From NCBI GenBank assembly GCA_001579985.1, contig LRSR01012643.1, forward strand, positions 1 through 59,153: 59,153 bases of DNA, written 5' to 3'. Both the position numbers and the translations under genes were made by a program. The first letter of the stretch is position 1. Each line of letters opens with the position of its first letter. Shown here in pieces: positions 41,901 through 51,752 of this stretch. A model generated the notes under the pieces. The model was not told where the DNA came from. It did no database searches and worked only from the letters and a program-made list of their open reading frames with translations. Source of the DNA: Hypsibius dujardini (Eukaryota > Tardigrada > Eutardigrada > Parachela > Hypsibiidae).

Positions 41901-42994
41901 CTACGGCACTTCCGTTCTGGAGAAGGTAAGCACTACCTGATGGATGTGAGCGAAATCTAATAGATCCTTTGAGTGAATATATCCTTTAAAATGTTACAGC
42001 ACCATTTTAATCACTGCGTCATGATTCTTCAAAGTCCCGGCAATAATATATTCGGTGCCTTGAATGCGGAGGAGTATCGCCACGCCATTAAGATGGTCGA
42101 GCACAACATAATATCCACTGATCTCGCTTTATATTTTAAGTAAGGGAAGACCTGCTAGAGATGATCAAGTCTGCTGTATATTCGGTGGTTCGTTTAGGAA
42201 ACGTGATTCCTTCAAGCAGCTGGTTGCTTACCCCGACACAGACTGGTCTTCCGGTCCGGCCAAAGAGCTCCTCAGTGGAATGTTAATGACAGCCTGCGAT
42301 TTGGGGGCAATTACTAAGCCTTGGGATATTCAACAGCAGGTGGCTGACTTGGTGGCGCAAGAGTTCTTCGAGCAGGGCGACTTGGAGCAACAGAAATTTG
42401 GGGCACCCACGGTATGAGTAGAAAAGCAGAAAGACAAAACAACACCTGCTCCACTGTTGTGAACGATTCTTTTTAGGCTCCCATGTTTGACCGGTCCAAG
42501 TACCCGGAACTTCCTAAGATGCAAGTGGGATTTATTGACTTTATCTGCACACCCCTCTATAAGGTAAGTCAATTAATTAAAGAGTCCTTCTTTGCAGGCA
42601 AATATATCTATGTTTCTGTTTATGTTCGATGTGCTCGTACGTGCTGTTGTATCTGGCTATACCGCATGATAAAGTTTTGCTTTGGTTTTGGTGTCATTCC
42701 TCACTCCTCACTCCTCACTCCTTGTGGCTGCTGCACCGCATGTTCTTTTATGTTTTCGACTAACCTTTGCACAGTTTGCACCGCTGTCTTCCTGCACAGG
42801 CACTTGTCGATAAGTTTCCTGGGTTAGCACCTCTGATGGACGGAAGTCAGTCCAATCGCACCAATTGGCATTTGCTTTCCGAAGGAAAGGGCGACCATTT
42901 GATCTCACCCCAGTTGGCTGTCAAAATAAAAGACTTTCCCCCTGGTACTTACTCGCTCGTCATTCATTATATTAATACTTTGAGTAGGAATTAA
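34023..42994 (+). CDS. GAF-domain 3',5'-cyclic nucleotide phosphodiesterase (PDE5/6/11 group), 967 aa with proximal last exon
   Basis: Exons: 34023-34148, 34234-34721, 34782-34826, 34950-34972, 37614-37672, 37744-37819, 37892-38025, 39236-39481, 39557-39700, 39767-39852, 39989-40085, 40168-40353, 40548-40573, 40909-41026, 41233-41379, 41443-41504, 41569-41614, 41681-41756, 41843-41925, 42000-42139, 42198-42411, 42477-42563, 42800-42994. The N-terminus has a helical start ([20 protein letters not shown]), as in PDE11, then a Ser/Asn/Gly-rich linker. GAF-A (about 222-395) has ADRGSLFL and [17 protein letters not shown] (about 405-580) ends [16 protein letters not shown]. The catalytic domain has [60 protein letters not shown] and the invariant Gln in [11 protein letters not shown]. 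All metal-binding His/Asp are present. It hydrolyses cGMP and/or cAMP; the PDE5-like VGFID and C-terminus favour cGMP (inference). The 26-nt exon 40548-40573 is needed for frame. Introns 34973-37613 and 38026-39235 are long. Confidence 0.95.
35950..35980. repeat. Palindromic AAT/ATT microsatellite
   Basis: A run of AAT repeats is followed directly by ATT repeats, making a self-complementary hairpin, in the 2.6-kb PDE intron. Confidence 0.8.
37238..37345. repeat. Diverged relic related to the hAT-like elements at 46 and 48 kb
   Basis: In the long PDE intron, CTAATATCGAGACTCGATCG, then CAAAACTCCTCGGATTTG, then TTTTTTAATG..CGAC parallels the blocks AATATCGAGGGGGTGATCG, CAAATCTCTTCGGATTTG and TTTTTAATCGTCGA near the right ends of the elements at 45929-46503 and 48107-48528. 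Only part is alignable by eye and no termini are visible. Confidence 0.5.
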
Positions 42995-43276
42995 AATGTA
43001 TCACATTTTCTAAATCAAATCATTAACCACCCGAACCAGAATTTGAACACTAAGATCTCGGAACAGCTGGTCGTTAGTGGACTAAACGGTTGTTGCATGA
43101 CTACCGATAATTTACACAAACAACGGGCAGAGTACAAGTCTACGGCAGTATGCATGGATGAAGCACCTGCTAAGTTTCACACGTAACAAAAATGTTTTCA
43201 CATTATTTTTTACCAAACTAGAAGATTCCGGCAGGTATTCTCTACACGAACTGATTCAAATTGGTCCAATTGACAG

Positions 43277-43426
43277 GCGTTTAGCGACTTTGCACCGGGA
43301 CTGAAGCCGCTGTACGACGGGTGCGCCACCAATCGGGACATGTGGAATAAGACTCCAGTCTGGGATAAGAATTCAGCGGGACATCCTCCGGAGAACCGAC
43401 GGATATCGCAAGACTCTGGCAAATAG
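43277..43426 (+). CDS. Alternative (distal) last exon of the phosphodiesterase gene
   Basis: It follows an acceptor (ttgacag, ending 43276) and is open in phase 0 for 49 residues to TAG, the phase left by PDE exon 42477-42563. Its start, AFSDFAPGLKPLYDGCATNR then DMW, is homologous to the start of the proximal last exon, [20 protein letters not shown] then TNW, which matches the C-terminal end of PDE5 catalytic domains. After that the two tails differ: this one is polar (VWDKNSAGHPPENRRISQDS). It cannot be spliced after the proximal exon without a stop. So the two behave as duplicated, mutually exclusive last exons, giving 967- or 952-residue proteins. Use in transcripts is inferred. Confidence 0.75.
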   Translation, partial: AFSDFAPGLKPLYDGCATNRDMWNKTPVWDKNSAGHPPENRRISQDSGK

Positions 43427-44489
43427 TGTCTTATATCAGATAAACCTTACCACCTCCTCGATCAGCTAGTAATATTCGCTTTATTCTCCAAAGTTCTTCG
43501 TCTGCCTTTTCTTCTGTTCGCTGCTGATGATAATTACCAGACAATTCCTTAACCTTGGATCTTATGTCCGACCCGTGCGGCATGTCGCGAGCCTGGGTTT
43601 GATTTTACGCAGATCTATGAGGCTTTCAATCTTTAATAGTTCGGTCAGCAAGAATTGTGCACATTTTTTCCTTTCGTCCCTTTAGAATTCTGTTGGATTA
43701 TGTGGAGGGTCTAAATAATTGAGAGTGATTCTATCTTACGCGCAGTGCATGGTGGCTCGGAAACCGGTCGAGCGCAGATAGGCCCTTTTTGAGTGGTCAA
43801 TTTGAGTTTATAATAACGGTCAATGGCGGCGCGATACTAGTCGGACAAACAAGGTTAACAAACCATCGAAAAGAGTCAAGGTTGGTCGTGTGCCGGTCAG
43901 ACGATACCCCATAGTAAGTACTCTCACAGACAGTGTCGATAATTGTCTCCACTTTGTCTTGTGCTGCGGGCACAAAAAAAGCATTCGGAAAAACAAACTT
44001 GGAGACCTTAAATTAAAACGCATATCATCATCATATTAGACTTCCCAAAGTGGGATGACTTTATTATAAAAAACAACGGCACTTCTCGCTGTCAAGACTT
44101 CAAGAGTCGCAAAATTACTTTGCCTCATACGTCATACATGTATGGTATGCATTTGGGTGGAGCTGCGGCGCCCAACGCCCAAGATAGAGAGACCAAACCC
44201 CGGCTGGGGGGCTGGTTCGATCTATACAGTACAGCACAGTACAGTACACGGTAAGCGGATACGTAAAAAACAACATGCTGTCATCGCGCGTTGAATAATC
44301 ATATCCTAATTAGGAAGTACTACAGATCAGTTTGGGCGCGCGCGAGTCAAACAACAACCACCTCCTTCCCCGTCCCCCTTCCCCTCCCAGTCTCCCGAAA
44401 CGTTTCCACATTCCTTTCGGATGAGAAAAGAGTAAAAAGTAGAAAAGAAAGCGTCCATGTTGGAGAGGGAGTGGAGCGTGTATGTTCCT
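43427..44489. other. Convergent intergenic, PDE and profilin 3' ends
   Basis: The 3' UTRs of PDE (+) and profilin (-) must lie here. No further coding, repeat or RNA feature was recognised. Confidence 0.6.
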
Positions 44490-45451
44490 TCAGTATCCAG
44501 TGCTCTTGAGGTAGTCGGCGAGTTTCTCGCAGACCGCCGCGCAGTTGCCTGGTTGGATGGCCTCGTCGTAATGGCAAATTATCACAGCTACAAGTGCAAA
44601 CAAAAGGCAAAGGTATCAGTGACGCGTCCTATGTCTACATACGTTGTAGTATGAGTGAGGTAAGCTCCGATTTCACTTTTCGCCTGTGACAGCGGTAAAT
44701 ACACACATATTGTTTGTCAAGGTATTTCACAGTTTCTCATCCTCAATCGATCTAATTAGCACGCATTTTGTTGTGGGACATATTATTAATACCCAACTAA
44801 GGCTCAATTCCTTCAAGAGATGGAAACGGACAGGAGAGGGTACCTTGGTTGGTTTTGACGACGTGGAGGCCGGTGGATCCGAGCTTGGCACGGATCCGGT
44901 AGTCCTCTACTGCGGTAGTAATGTATTTGGTACCTTCTAAAAATAGTCCATGTTGGTAGAGGGGATCAGGCGTGGTGAAGCCAGAAATGAGCTTTTTTAC
45001 TTCTGCCGGCTGAATCTACAAGAAGGCAGGCACCAACACTTCCGTCAGCAAAAACACTATATAAATAGTTGCATCATCAGGGAGAGAGAGCGCTTTTTTC
45101 CCTCGCGGAATAATATACAGTCATATGAGAAGAGGTTAAGGAACTGACTTGCGTCAAAACAATAAGCGTGTCCATTGCAAATAGTAGACTTTATCGTGGA
45201 AAGTCTGTGAGTGTGAAAACTTACGTTAAAGTTGCCGGATTTGGCCCAAGGCGAACCGTCCAATCCACAGATAGCCGCTTTGCGAACCTGCCCCGTCCCC
45301 ACCAAATGGACATCTGCGAAGAGAACATGCAACACGGGTAAACCACCGGTCATCTAAATGGTTACGCTACGTTATCGACTTGCCGTCGATAGACACTTTT
45401 TATAAGCTTTTCCCCACTTAACTCACCTATATAGCTCTGCCAGCCGGCCAT
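44490..45451 (-). CDS. PFN: Profilin, complete (125 aa)
   Basis: Four exons right to left: 45427-45451, 45225-45313, 44844-45009 and 44490-44587, in phase, encoding 125 residues, the usual profilin length. Profilin binds G-actin and poly-proline ligands and feeds actin to growing filaments in the cytoplasm. Seen: N-terminal MAGWQSYID (Trp of the poly-Pro site), VRKAAICGLDGSPWAKSGNF, PAEVKKLISGF, GLFLEGTKYIT, AKLGSTGLHVVKTNQG, and C-terminal VIICHYDEAIQPGNCAAVCE ending DYLKSTGY, all typical. The start is fixed by MAGWQSY. The gene is tail-to-tail with the phosphodiesterase and head-on to the transposon-rich island. Confidence 0.97.
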
Positions 45452-45928
45452 AGTTGACTGATAAAGTGTGGGAGGAAATGAACAGATAAAGGAACCGCAA
45501 GAAGAGAAAAAGAAGATTCTCGAAGTTTGCAGGGTGTTGGTTTGGTATTAGGCGGATAGAAAGAAAGAAAGGAAGGAAGCGAGAACGAGAAAGAAAGCGA
45601 GAATCGCCTAATCAGTCTCTAGTGACGGAAGTAAAGCAAAGAAGCAAACTTGCTAGATGACTTTCCAAGTGAACCATGCATGCATGATGCACAAGTCCGC
45701 CGCTCTCCACTCCACCCAACTCACTCAGATCATCACTTTTGGCGTTCTAGGCGGAGCTCCTCGTCGTAGGCATATACGTTAACCGTAGAACTCGCACCGC
45801 GGAGGCCTACATACATGTACTCCTAGTCACGTATGATACAAAAGTTACTCTTGCTCTTCTTTATCATAATCGTGAATCGTAGAACGCTGATGACCCATGA
45901 GATGAGACAGTTGGGAATCACGCCGTAG
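45452..45928. other. Profilin upstream region
   Basis: Presumed promoter and 5' UTR of profilin. It includes a purine-rich AAAG/GAAG stretch at about 45540-45600. No gene is seen. Confidence 0.6.
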
Positions 45929-46503
45929 CAGGGCCTAAAATAGCAAAACACTAATGATCTACAACCCCCTGGGGGCGGGGGCGCCCAGGGGCTCGGGCGC
46001 CCCCGCCCCCAGGGGTTAATTTCAGCAGTTTCGTCAACTGTTCACGAGTCATTCTTACGAATTATCATCATAAAAAATTAGGAATATTTAATAAAGACTA
46101 TGCAATGCAATGCAGGACTAAAGTTCGCGAGAATGAAAACATTTTTGGTTCGCCAAGAAAGCAAAACAGAAAAGCCGGTAAGGAATAAAAACAAAGATTC
46201 GAAAAACACAGTGGATATCTTATTGGCACCTTCACACAGTATTAAATAATTAGACGCTTTCCCCGTACGTGTTTCGCGTTATTTCAGCTCTGTGCATTAG
46301 CAAGCAGAAAAGTGCTTTCTATTTGTCGCCCCATTCAAGACCCGCCCCCCCTCGGGCGCAAAAGTCCCCTTAATATCGAGGGGGTGATCGCAAATCTCTT
46401 CGGATTTGAACGTTTTTAATCGTCGACATTTTGGTAATTAAAGATGCACATTTTTTTTAAAAGTATGCATTTCGTCTATTAATAGACACTATTTAAGGCT
46501 CTG
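45929..46503. mobile_element. Non-autonomous hAT-like element, copy A
   Basis: 575 bp, from CAGGGCCTAAAATAG to CTATTTAAGGCTCTG, the inverse of the start with few changes. It is flanked by cgccgtag on the left and cgccatag on the right, an 8-bp target duplication with one mismatch. An 8-bp duplication plus CAG..CTG ends is typical of hAT elements. No transposase ORF. Copy B (48107-48528) shares about 400 bp in the same orientation. Confidence 0.85.
45966..46015. repeat. Perfect 21-bp GC hairpin inside hAT-like copy A
   Basis: Arms 45966-45986 and 45995-46015 are exact reverse complements, almost all G/C (core GGGGGCGGGGGCGCCC), with an 8-nt loop AGGGGCTC. Copy B has a different, shorter GC palindrome at the matching place, so the hairpin sequence changes while the fold persists. 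Confidence 0.9.
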
Positions 46504-46599
46504 CGCCATAGTACTTGCCGCCCTGAAAATGCACCCGAAGCGGTGCGCAGCGCCCTCTACCTATGCTTCCTAACAGCGCATGCGGCACTCAAAAGACAG

Positions 46600-48069
46600 T
46601 ATGAGGCAAAGTCTGTATTTCGGCTCCCCCTCCACTTGGTCGGTAAATCGGCTCACTCATTTCAAAACCGAACTACGTGTACAGTATGAGAATAAACTTC
46701 TTTTTTGGACTTTTAAAACATTACAAATAATGGTTTAGTTTAATTGCGGCAAGAAATAGTCATGAATGTCATATGGGTTAAAAATGCGAGTGGTTAGAAA
46801 AAATTTGCTGTGAAAAAAAATTGTTCAGGCTGCAGCCCGCCACTGGCACAAATCACACACCGGCATATTTGCAATAGAATCGATCAGCTGATTGTCAGTT
46901 TGCAGATGCGGTTTTGCACATGCTCATTGCACAAAACATTTATTTAAATTTCCACTTTACTGCCATTTGTGCATGCCTCATCTTGGTTAATGTTCATCAA
47001 TATTTCGCGGACTTATCATTTTCAAATTTGTTATTTGTAAATGAATAGCATATTGGATGCGGCCATACATGTAGTTGAGGAAGGGGGAACAACTGTTCGG
47101 AATGTTGCTTACAATTTTTCGCGTGTCGCAGACAACTCTTCGACGGCATTTTAAATGATCGAGAAATCGGGTCACGAGGAAAACCGACCAAGTCTACGCC
47201 GGAAGAGGAGCTTGCGATCTGCGATCTACTGCACAATTGTGCCGAGCTCGGTGTGCTGTTATTCAGGTATCACCTGAGGCAAATTTTTCCTTGGTTTGTG
47301 CAAGGAAAAGAATCTGCTTAAGAGCACTTTTAGCAACTGTTGGCACGCAGCCTTCCTGCAGCGACATCCCACATTATCGGAGCGAATTAGTCAGGCTGAC
47401 AACCGGAAGAAAGCAAGACAGTGGACAGATGAGCTGTGTTTGCAGTACATTACCCTCATTGTGAAGCTCAAGGCGTAAGGATACCTTGAGAACCCGAACA
47501 GCCTTTGGAACCTGGACAAAAGCGGATTTACACTCGGGGGTCGATACAGCAAAGTTTATCAACGACTTAACAACTCAATTCCTTCGAAAACACGAAAAGT
47601 GAAAGAGGCCCGACTGGATACCTCTTCTGGAAAGATATGGAGCAAAGCGTCCGTCCGGGTTGCCCTTGAAAAGCGTCTGACCAAAACCCAAGAAGTTGTT
47701 AAGAAGCTGGAAAAACAAAAGAAGACGGCTGCTTCTCTTAAGAAATCTGACGCAAAAGAAGCCTCTTAAGGCTTGAAAAGCGAGCGAAGCCGATAAGACG
47801 TGTTGTCAAACTAACTGTGATCGAAGCGTTGTCTAGCAAGCCGGAATAAAATAATGCAAAAACCTGAACGTTACATGCCTGAGTAAAACGACGCTTTTTC
47901 TAAAGATTGTTCGTTAAAAATCATTTCAGCGCACCTTTACTTGATTGATAATGGCGCAGGACAGCAATATCAATTTATGTAATCGAACGCCGAGGGCGCC
48001 CCCTGGTAGCCGAGTGAGCCGATATTTCGACCAAAAGAGGGTGAGCCGAAATACAGACTTTGCCTCATA
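46600..48069. mobile_element. Decayed pogo-like DNA transposon
   Basis: 1,470 bp between TA-TGAGGCAAAGTCTGTATTTC on the left and GAAATACAGACTTTGCCTCA-TA on the right. The termini are nearly identical to those of the small element in the TAPT1 intron, including the next inner block GGTC.ATAAATCGGCTC on the left. Unlike the intron copy it carries a transposase relic. It lies between the two hAT-like copies without touching their ends (46503 and 48107). Confidence 0.88.
47060..47769 (+). pseudogene. Transposase relic, CENP-B/pogo type
   Basis: Broken reading frames show the order of a pogo/Tigger transposase. A psq-type helix-turn-helix comes first (GGTTVRNVAY, VSQTTLRRHFK). GKPTKSTPEEELAICDLLHN follows, then HAAFLQRHPTLSERISQADN resembling the CENP-B DNA-binding half. 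A remnant of the DDE domain start is NSLWNLDKSGFTLGGRYSK, where NVDETGF is usual and Asp is kept. A basic tail follows, with a stop at 47767-47769. Several stops and frameshifts interrupt it and most of the DDE catalytic domain is deleted. It cannot be active. Confidence 0.75.
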
Positions 48070-48106
48070 CATGTAGAGTATTTTGTTGATTAATCAGCCA
48101 TTACCA

Positions 48107-48528
48107 CAGGGCCTAAATAGCAAAATACTAATGATCTACAACCGCCGGGGGCGGGGCGCGCCCCGCTCACCGGGGGTTAATTTCTGTAGTTTTGTCAACT
48201 GTTCACGAGTTATTCTTACGAATTATCATCATTAAAAATTAGGAATATAGATAATTAGGATAATTAGATCTTTCCCCGTACGTGTTTCGCGTTATTTCAG
48301 CTCTGTGTGTGCATCAGAAAGTAGAAAAGTGCTTTCTATTTGTCGTCCCCCGTTCAAGACCCGCCCCCTCCCCCCCTTAGCGCAAAGTCCCCCTAATATC
48401 GAGGGGGTGATCGCAAATCTCTTCGGATTTGAACTTTTTTAATCGTCGAAATTTTGGAAAATAAAGATGCACATTTGTTTTTTAAAAGTATGCATTTTGT
48501 CTAGTAATAGACACTATTTTAGGCCCTG
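48107..48528. mobile_element. Non-autonomous hAT-like element, copy B
   Basis: 422 bp from CAGGGCCTAAATAG to CTATTTTAGGCCCTG. It is flanked on both sides by exactly CATTACCA (48099-48106 and 48529-48536), a perfect 8-bp target-site duplication. It is collinear with copy A (for example GTCAACTGTTCACGAGT and ACGAATTATCATCAT) but about 150 bp shorter. The intact duplication indicates a fairly recent insertion. Confidence 0.93.
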
Positions 48529-48717
48529 CATTACCACCAGCTTCAATCAGATAGGGAGATTTTGTTTGTCACTTCAGTTTACAGCACACAGTACACAGTA
48601 CACACAAATATTGCTGGCTATGTTCTGAATAACAGAATTTGTATGTGGGAATTTTATTGTTATTGTTATTGTTACTATTATTGTTTAACTAAAGCAGACA
48701 AACCCTTGCGAGATATA

Positions 48718-48840
48718 AGAGTTTTCGCAAACGGTATATCGCACGGTATAGCGGTACACTATAGAAAACTGAACTGAGGTCCGAGAGAGTTTTCTATACT
48801 GTACCGCTATACCGTGCGATATACCGTTTGCGAAAACTCT
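48718..48840. repeat. Foldback with 53-bp near-perfect arms
   Basis: Arms 48718-48770 and 48788-48840 are reverse complements with one mismatch (C at 48759 region against C), separated by a 17-nt loop (GAACTGAGGTCCGAGAG). The stem includes AACGGTATATCGCACGGTAT. No known transposon ends or target duplication are obvious. As RNA it would form a long hairpin. Confidence 0.9.
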
Positions 48841-49209
48841 CTATACAAAGTCTGTTTGAACGAAGCCAATCAATCATTTACATCAAACAGATGCGATTTG
48901 TCAAGGGCCTCCTAAAGAGGGAGGGGGAGGGGGCGGAGGGTGCATCTCGACCCCCAGGTTGTTTGCTTATTAGGTTGGACAAAGAACCAAACGCGAACCC
49001 GCCCAGTTAAAAATTAAATCCATCCCTCCTTCCCATCGTGATGCCATTCGAATCACAAATGTCACAATCGGTTTCATGATTCTACTTTTGTAGAGATTTT
49101 TGTCTTTCAGTTTCGTTTCCGCTGCCACATTTGCGACTACACGTATTTCTTCAAATTCTTCCATGCAGCTGTACTTAATATTACCGCCTTTTTCCGCGCG
49201 ACTTCCAAA

Positions 49210-50076
49210 ATGGCCTCAACTCCAGGAACTTCCACTAAAAAATGGGCCCCCAAAATCCAAAACGGCCAAGTTGTCTGGTGTCGAATTGCAGGTCACTTTT
49301 CGTTCTAGCAATACCCAGGGAGGGAAGAATGTGTTTATGATGACCGATTCTTTATTTTGTTGGCATTATCTCTTGTGCTTGATTGATCGCTTAACGTGGT
49401 CTTAAAAAAAATTTTCACCAAAAAAGTATTGTACATTATTTTGTTCAATAGATTTGTTGATTGCTTGTTGTTGATTTCGATATTTTTGTTGAGCGGGTGC
49501 CGGGCCGGTTTTTGCCTTTGCTTGATTGATTGATTGAATATCGATTGATTGGATATCAGTTCAGTTGAATTGGTTTCCTTTTTCAGGTTATCTCTTCTGG
49601 CCGGCAACTGTCCTCGGCCCGGACCTATGCGAAAACCTTTACAAAAAAAAGATTAAAGACCGCAACCTAGTAATTTTTTTCCGCCAAGACAACCAACCCG
49701 GAGAAATATCATGGGTATCTGATTGAGGTACGAGTAGCTTATTTCTCACTTTACACCTTATTTCTGGTTAAGCGAGTTATATCAATTACCTACTAAGGCT
49801 GCTTGATTTCAGGCAAAACCAAAGGGCGCAAAAGGGATATTAAAGGCTCGTTATGATGGTCTTAAGGAGAGTATCGTCAAGGCAGACAGGGCCCACAAGA
49901 GATTTCTACTTGCTGCTTTAGCTGTAACAACAATGCCGTCATTCGATTTCTTGAATGAACATCCTCATCTCACGATATATGCGATAATAGAATTGACCCG
50001 CTCCCAGGCCGACAGAGGCAAAAGCTGTCAGACAGACAAAGTGTATCGGCAGACAGGCAATATACATACAGACTGA
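49210..50076 (+). CDS. Probable PWWP-domain protein, 3' end uncertain
   Basis: ATG at 49210. Exons 49210-49291, 49587-49714 and 49813 onward are in phase. Residues about 16-75 read KIQNGQVVWCRIAGYLFWPA then TVLG, the pattern of a PWWP domain (GDLVWAK..GYPHWPA), which in other proteins binds methylated histone H3 and DNA. After a Lys-rich strand, LVIFFRQDN..PGEISW fits the domain's later beta strands. A helical KARYDGLKESIVKADRAHKR follows. The frame then runs open to 50076 but enters CAGA-type repeat, so the true exon probably ends earlier and later exons are not resolved. A possible further exon follows the acceptor at about 50275. It may be a complete small gene, a 5' fragment, or host sequence captured in this transposon-rich area. 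Confidence 0.5.
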
Positions 50077-50818
50077 CAGACAAACAGACAGATCGACAGG
50101 GAGACAGCAGGCAGGCCGACAGACAGACAAACAGGTGGTCGGCTTAGTAGTTCTGAGTCATGGGGTAGGCAGGCAGGCTGGTAGGCATAGACCAATGAGC
50201 GCCGACAGAGAGGCTGGTTTGCATATACGAACCTTTATGAACTATATGTTTCAAAAAGTTGTACGTTACTGCAGATCTTTCATGACGAAGAAAACACGGG
50301 ACGTCCCAGCAGCCCGCAGGCACAAGCAGATTTTCTGCCGACAAAGTAATCAAATCCCCCGTCAAATTACTTGCGCCCATCATCGCTTCACCCAAGTCGG
50401 CGATATCCTTATCGGTGGCGAAGCGGAAACGGTATTCGGGCTGCACCAACGACTCTACGGACCGGGATGGTGGTCTGAAGGTGGTCGATATTTGAGCCTG
50501 ATGTAAGGTCGGCGTGTCCAGTTGATTCCTTGATTATGAATAAGCCATATCAGACAAAAGACTAGTACTCTAGTACTTGTACTCATGGAGTAACAAACAA
50601 ACCCATAAACAGACATGCTAGTGGACATGCCTTGTCTTCGCGGCTATATTGTTGTAGATTGTCACCAATGGAGAAGCAGGAGCTGTTAGTTATCCTCGCA
50701 TCGTGCCAACAAAAGTAGTTTTTCTGCCAACGTCGCCTCTAGTCCGGTTAACCACAGGAGGTGTCTTTTCAACCAGCACGGCCAATCCAAAGGTCTGCAA
50801 GAGATTGGCGACAAAGAC

Positions 50819-50967
50819 TACTGTAGAGTCCCGACCCATCCGTGGTGCCTACGTCATCACACAGTAAAAAGCGACCGTTTTGATTGATTGCAAAGATGTA
50901 TGGCCCACCGGGTCTGATTTACTGGGGGGTCCAAAAAGTACCACGGATGGGTCGGAACTTTACAGTA
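50819..50967. mobile_element. 149-bp TA-flanked miniature inverted-repeat element
   Basis: Left end TA-CTGTAGAGTCCCGACCCATC then CGTGGT; right end ACCACGGATGGGTCGGAACT then TTACAG-TA. The 28-bp ends are inverse with two mismatches, and TA at both edges suggests Tc1/mariner-type insertion. No ORF. Confidence 0.8.
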
Positions 50968-51307
50968 CCCAGCTTCTGATGAAGACCTCTGGCAGTGATA
51001 AGATTTAGGTGCGTTCCTTTATTGTGGTGTACAGCAGTCGCAGGTCACCGTTTCCAATTTTTTGCAATGCCAGTTTTCTTTCCTCGCATGCCGTCTATTT
51101 TAAAGTTTTACCGAAATGTCTGACTTAATTGACTGATTGATTGGCATTGTATCCAGTTTCTTTCATTTCTGGGCGAAGGTTTGCCCACAAATTTCCTTTT
51201 CTTTCCCACGAGATCTATTTTTGCTACTCGTTGGCCGTCCCATTCTGCGTGAAACATTTTTCATTCTGCAGTTGTGGCCCTGTCAGCGAAGTAAATGTCG
51301 TTCTCCC

Positions 51308-51752
51308 TACAGTCAGCCCCAAGAAGAACTCTGCTTGCACAACACAGGCTGTTTGCGCATAGAGAGAGATGAGGTGCGACAGGTGTAGCAATAAAATATC
51401 TTCGATATCAAGAGATGCAAGTAATTGAACCAAGTGGCCCACCAAAAATTGACTTATCTCGCGATCTCGAAAAACAAATAGCAATTTACCTGTGTATAGG
51501 ACTGCAACAACTGATGACTTAACCGCAGGGAAACTGCGCAAAGTAGCCGAATTCGAAATCTTATCAGCTGTTTTTGCAGCTTTTCATGACTGGCTTTTTT
51601 TCTGCTGTTGCAATTGATTGGCTTGATTTAGTAAAAGTTGTTCGTCAATTGTCCTGATTGGTTGTCAGAAACGGTGCAATTTAGGGCGGAGTTTTCGGTC
51701 TCTTTGAACAGCAAAAGTCACGTGAGCAGAGTTCTTCTTGGGGCTGACTGTA
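51308..51752. mobile_element. 445-bp TA-flanked inverted-repeat element
   Basis: Ends TA-CAGTCAGCCCCAAGAAGAAC, continuing TCTGCT, and the exact inverse at 51725-51752. This gives 28-bp perfect inverted repeats including the TA. The interior has no recognisable transposase and does not resemble the other elements in this window. Confidence 0.78.

Noticed and set aside
50135-50506. Open frames on both strands just after the PWWP fragment
   Set aside because: Three overlapping frames remain open with no decisive motif; one may hold a further PWWP-gene exon but I cannot choose between them.
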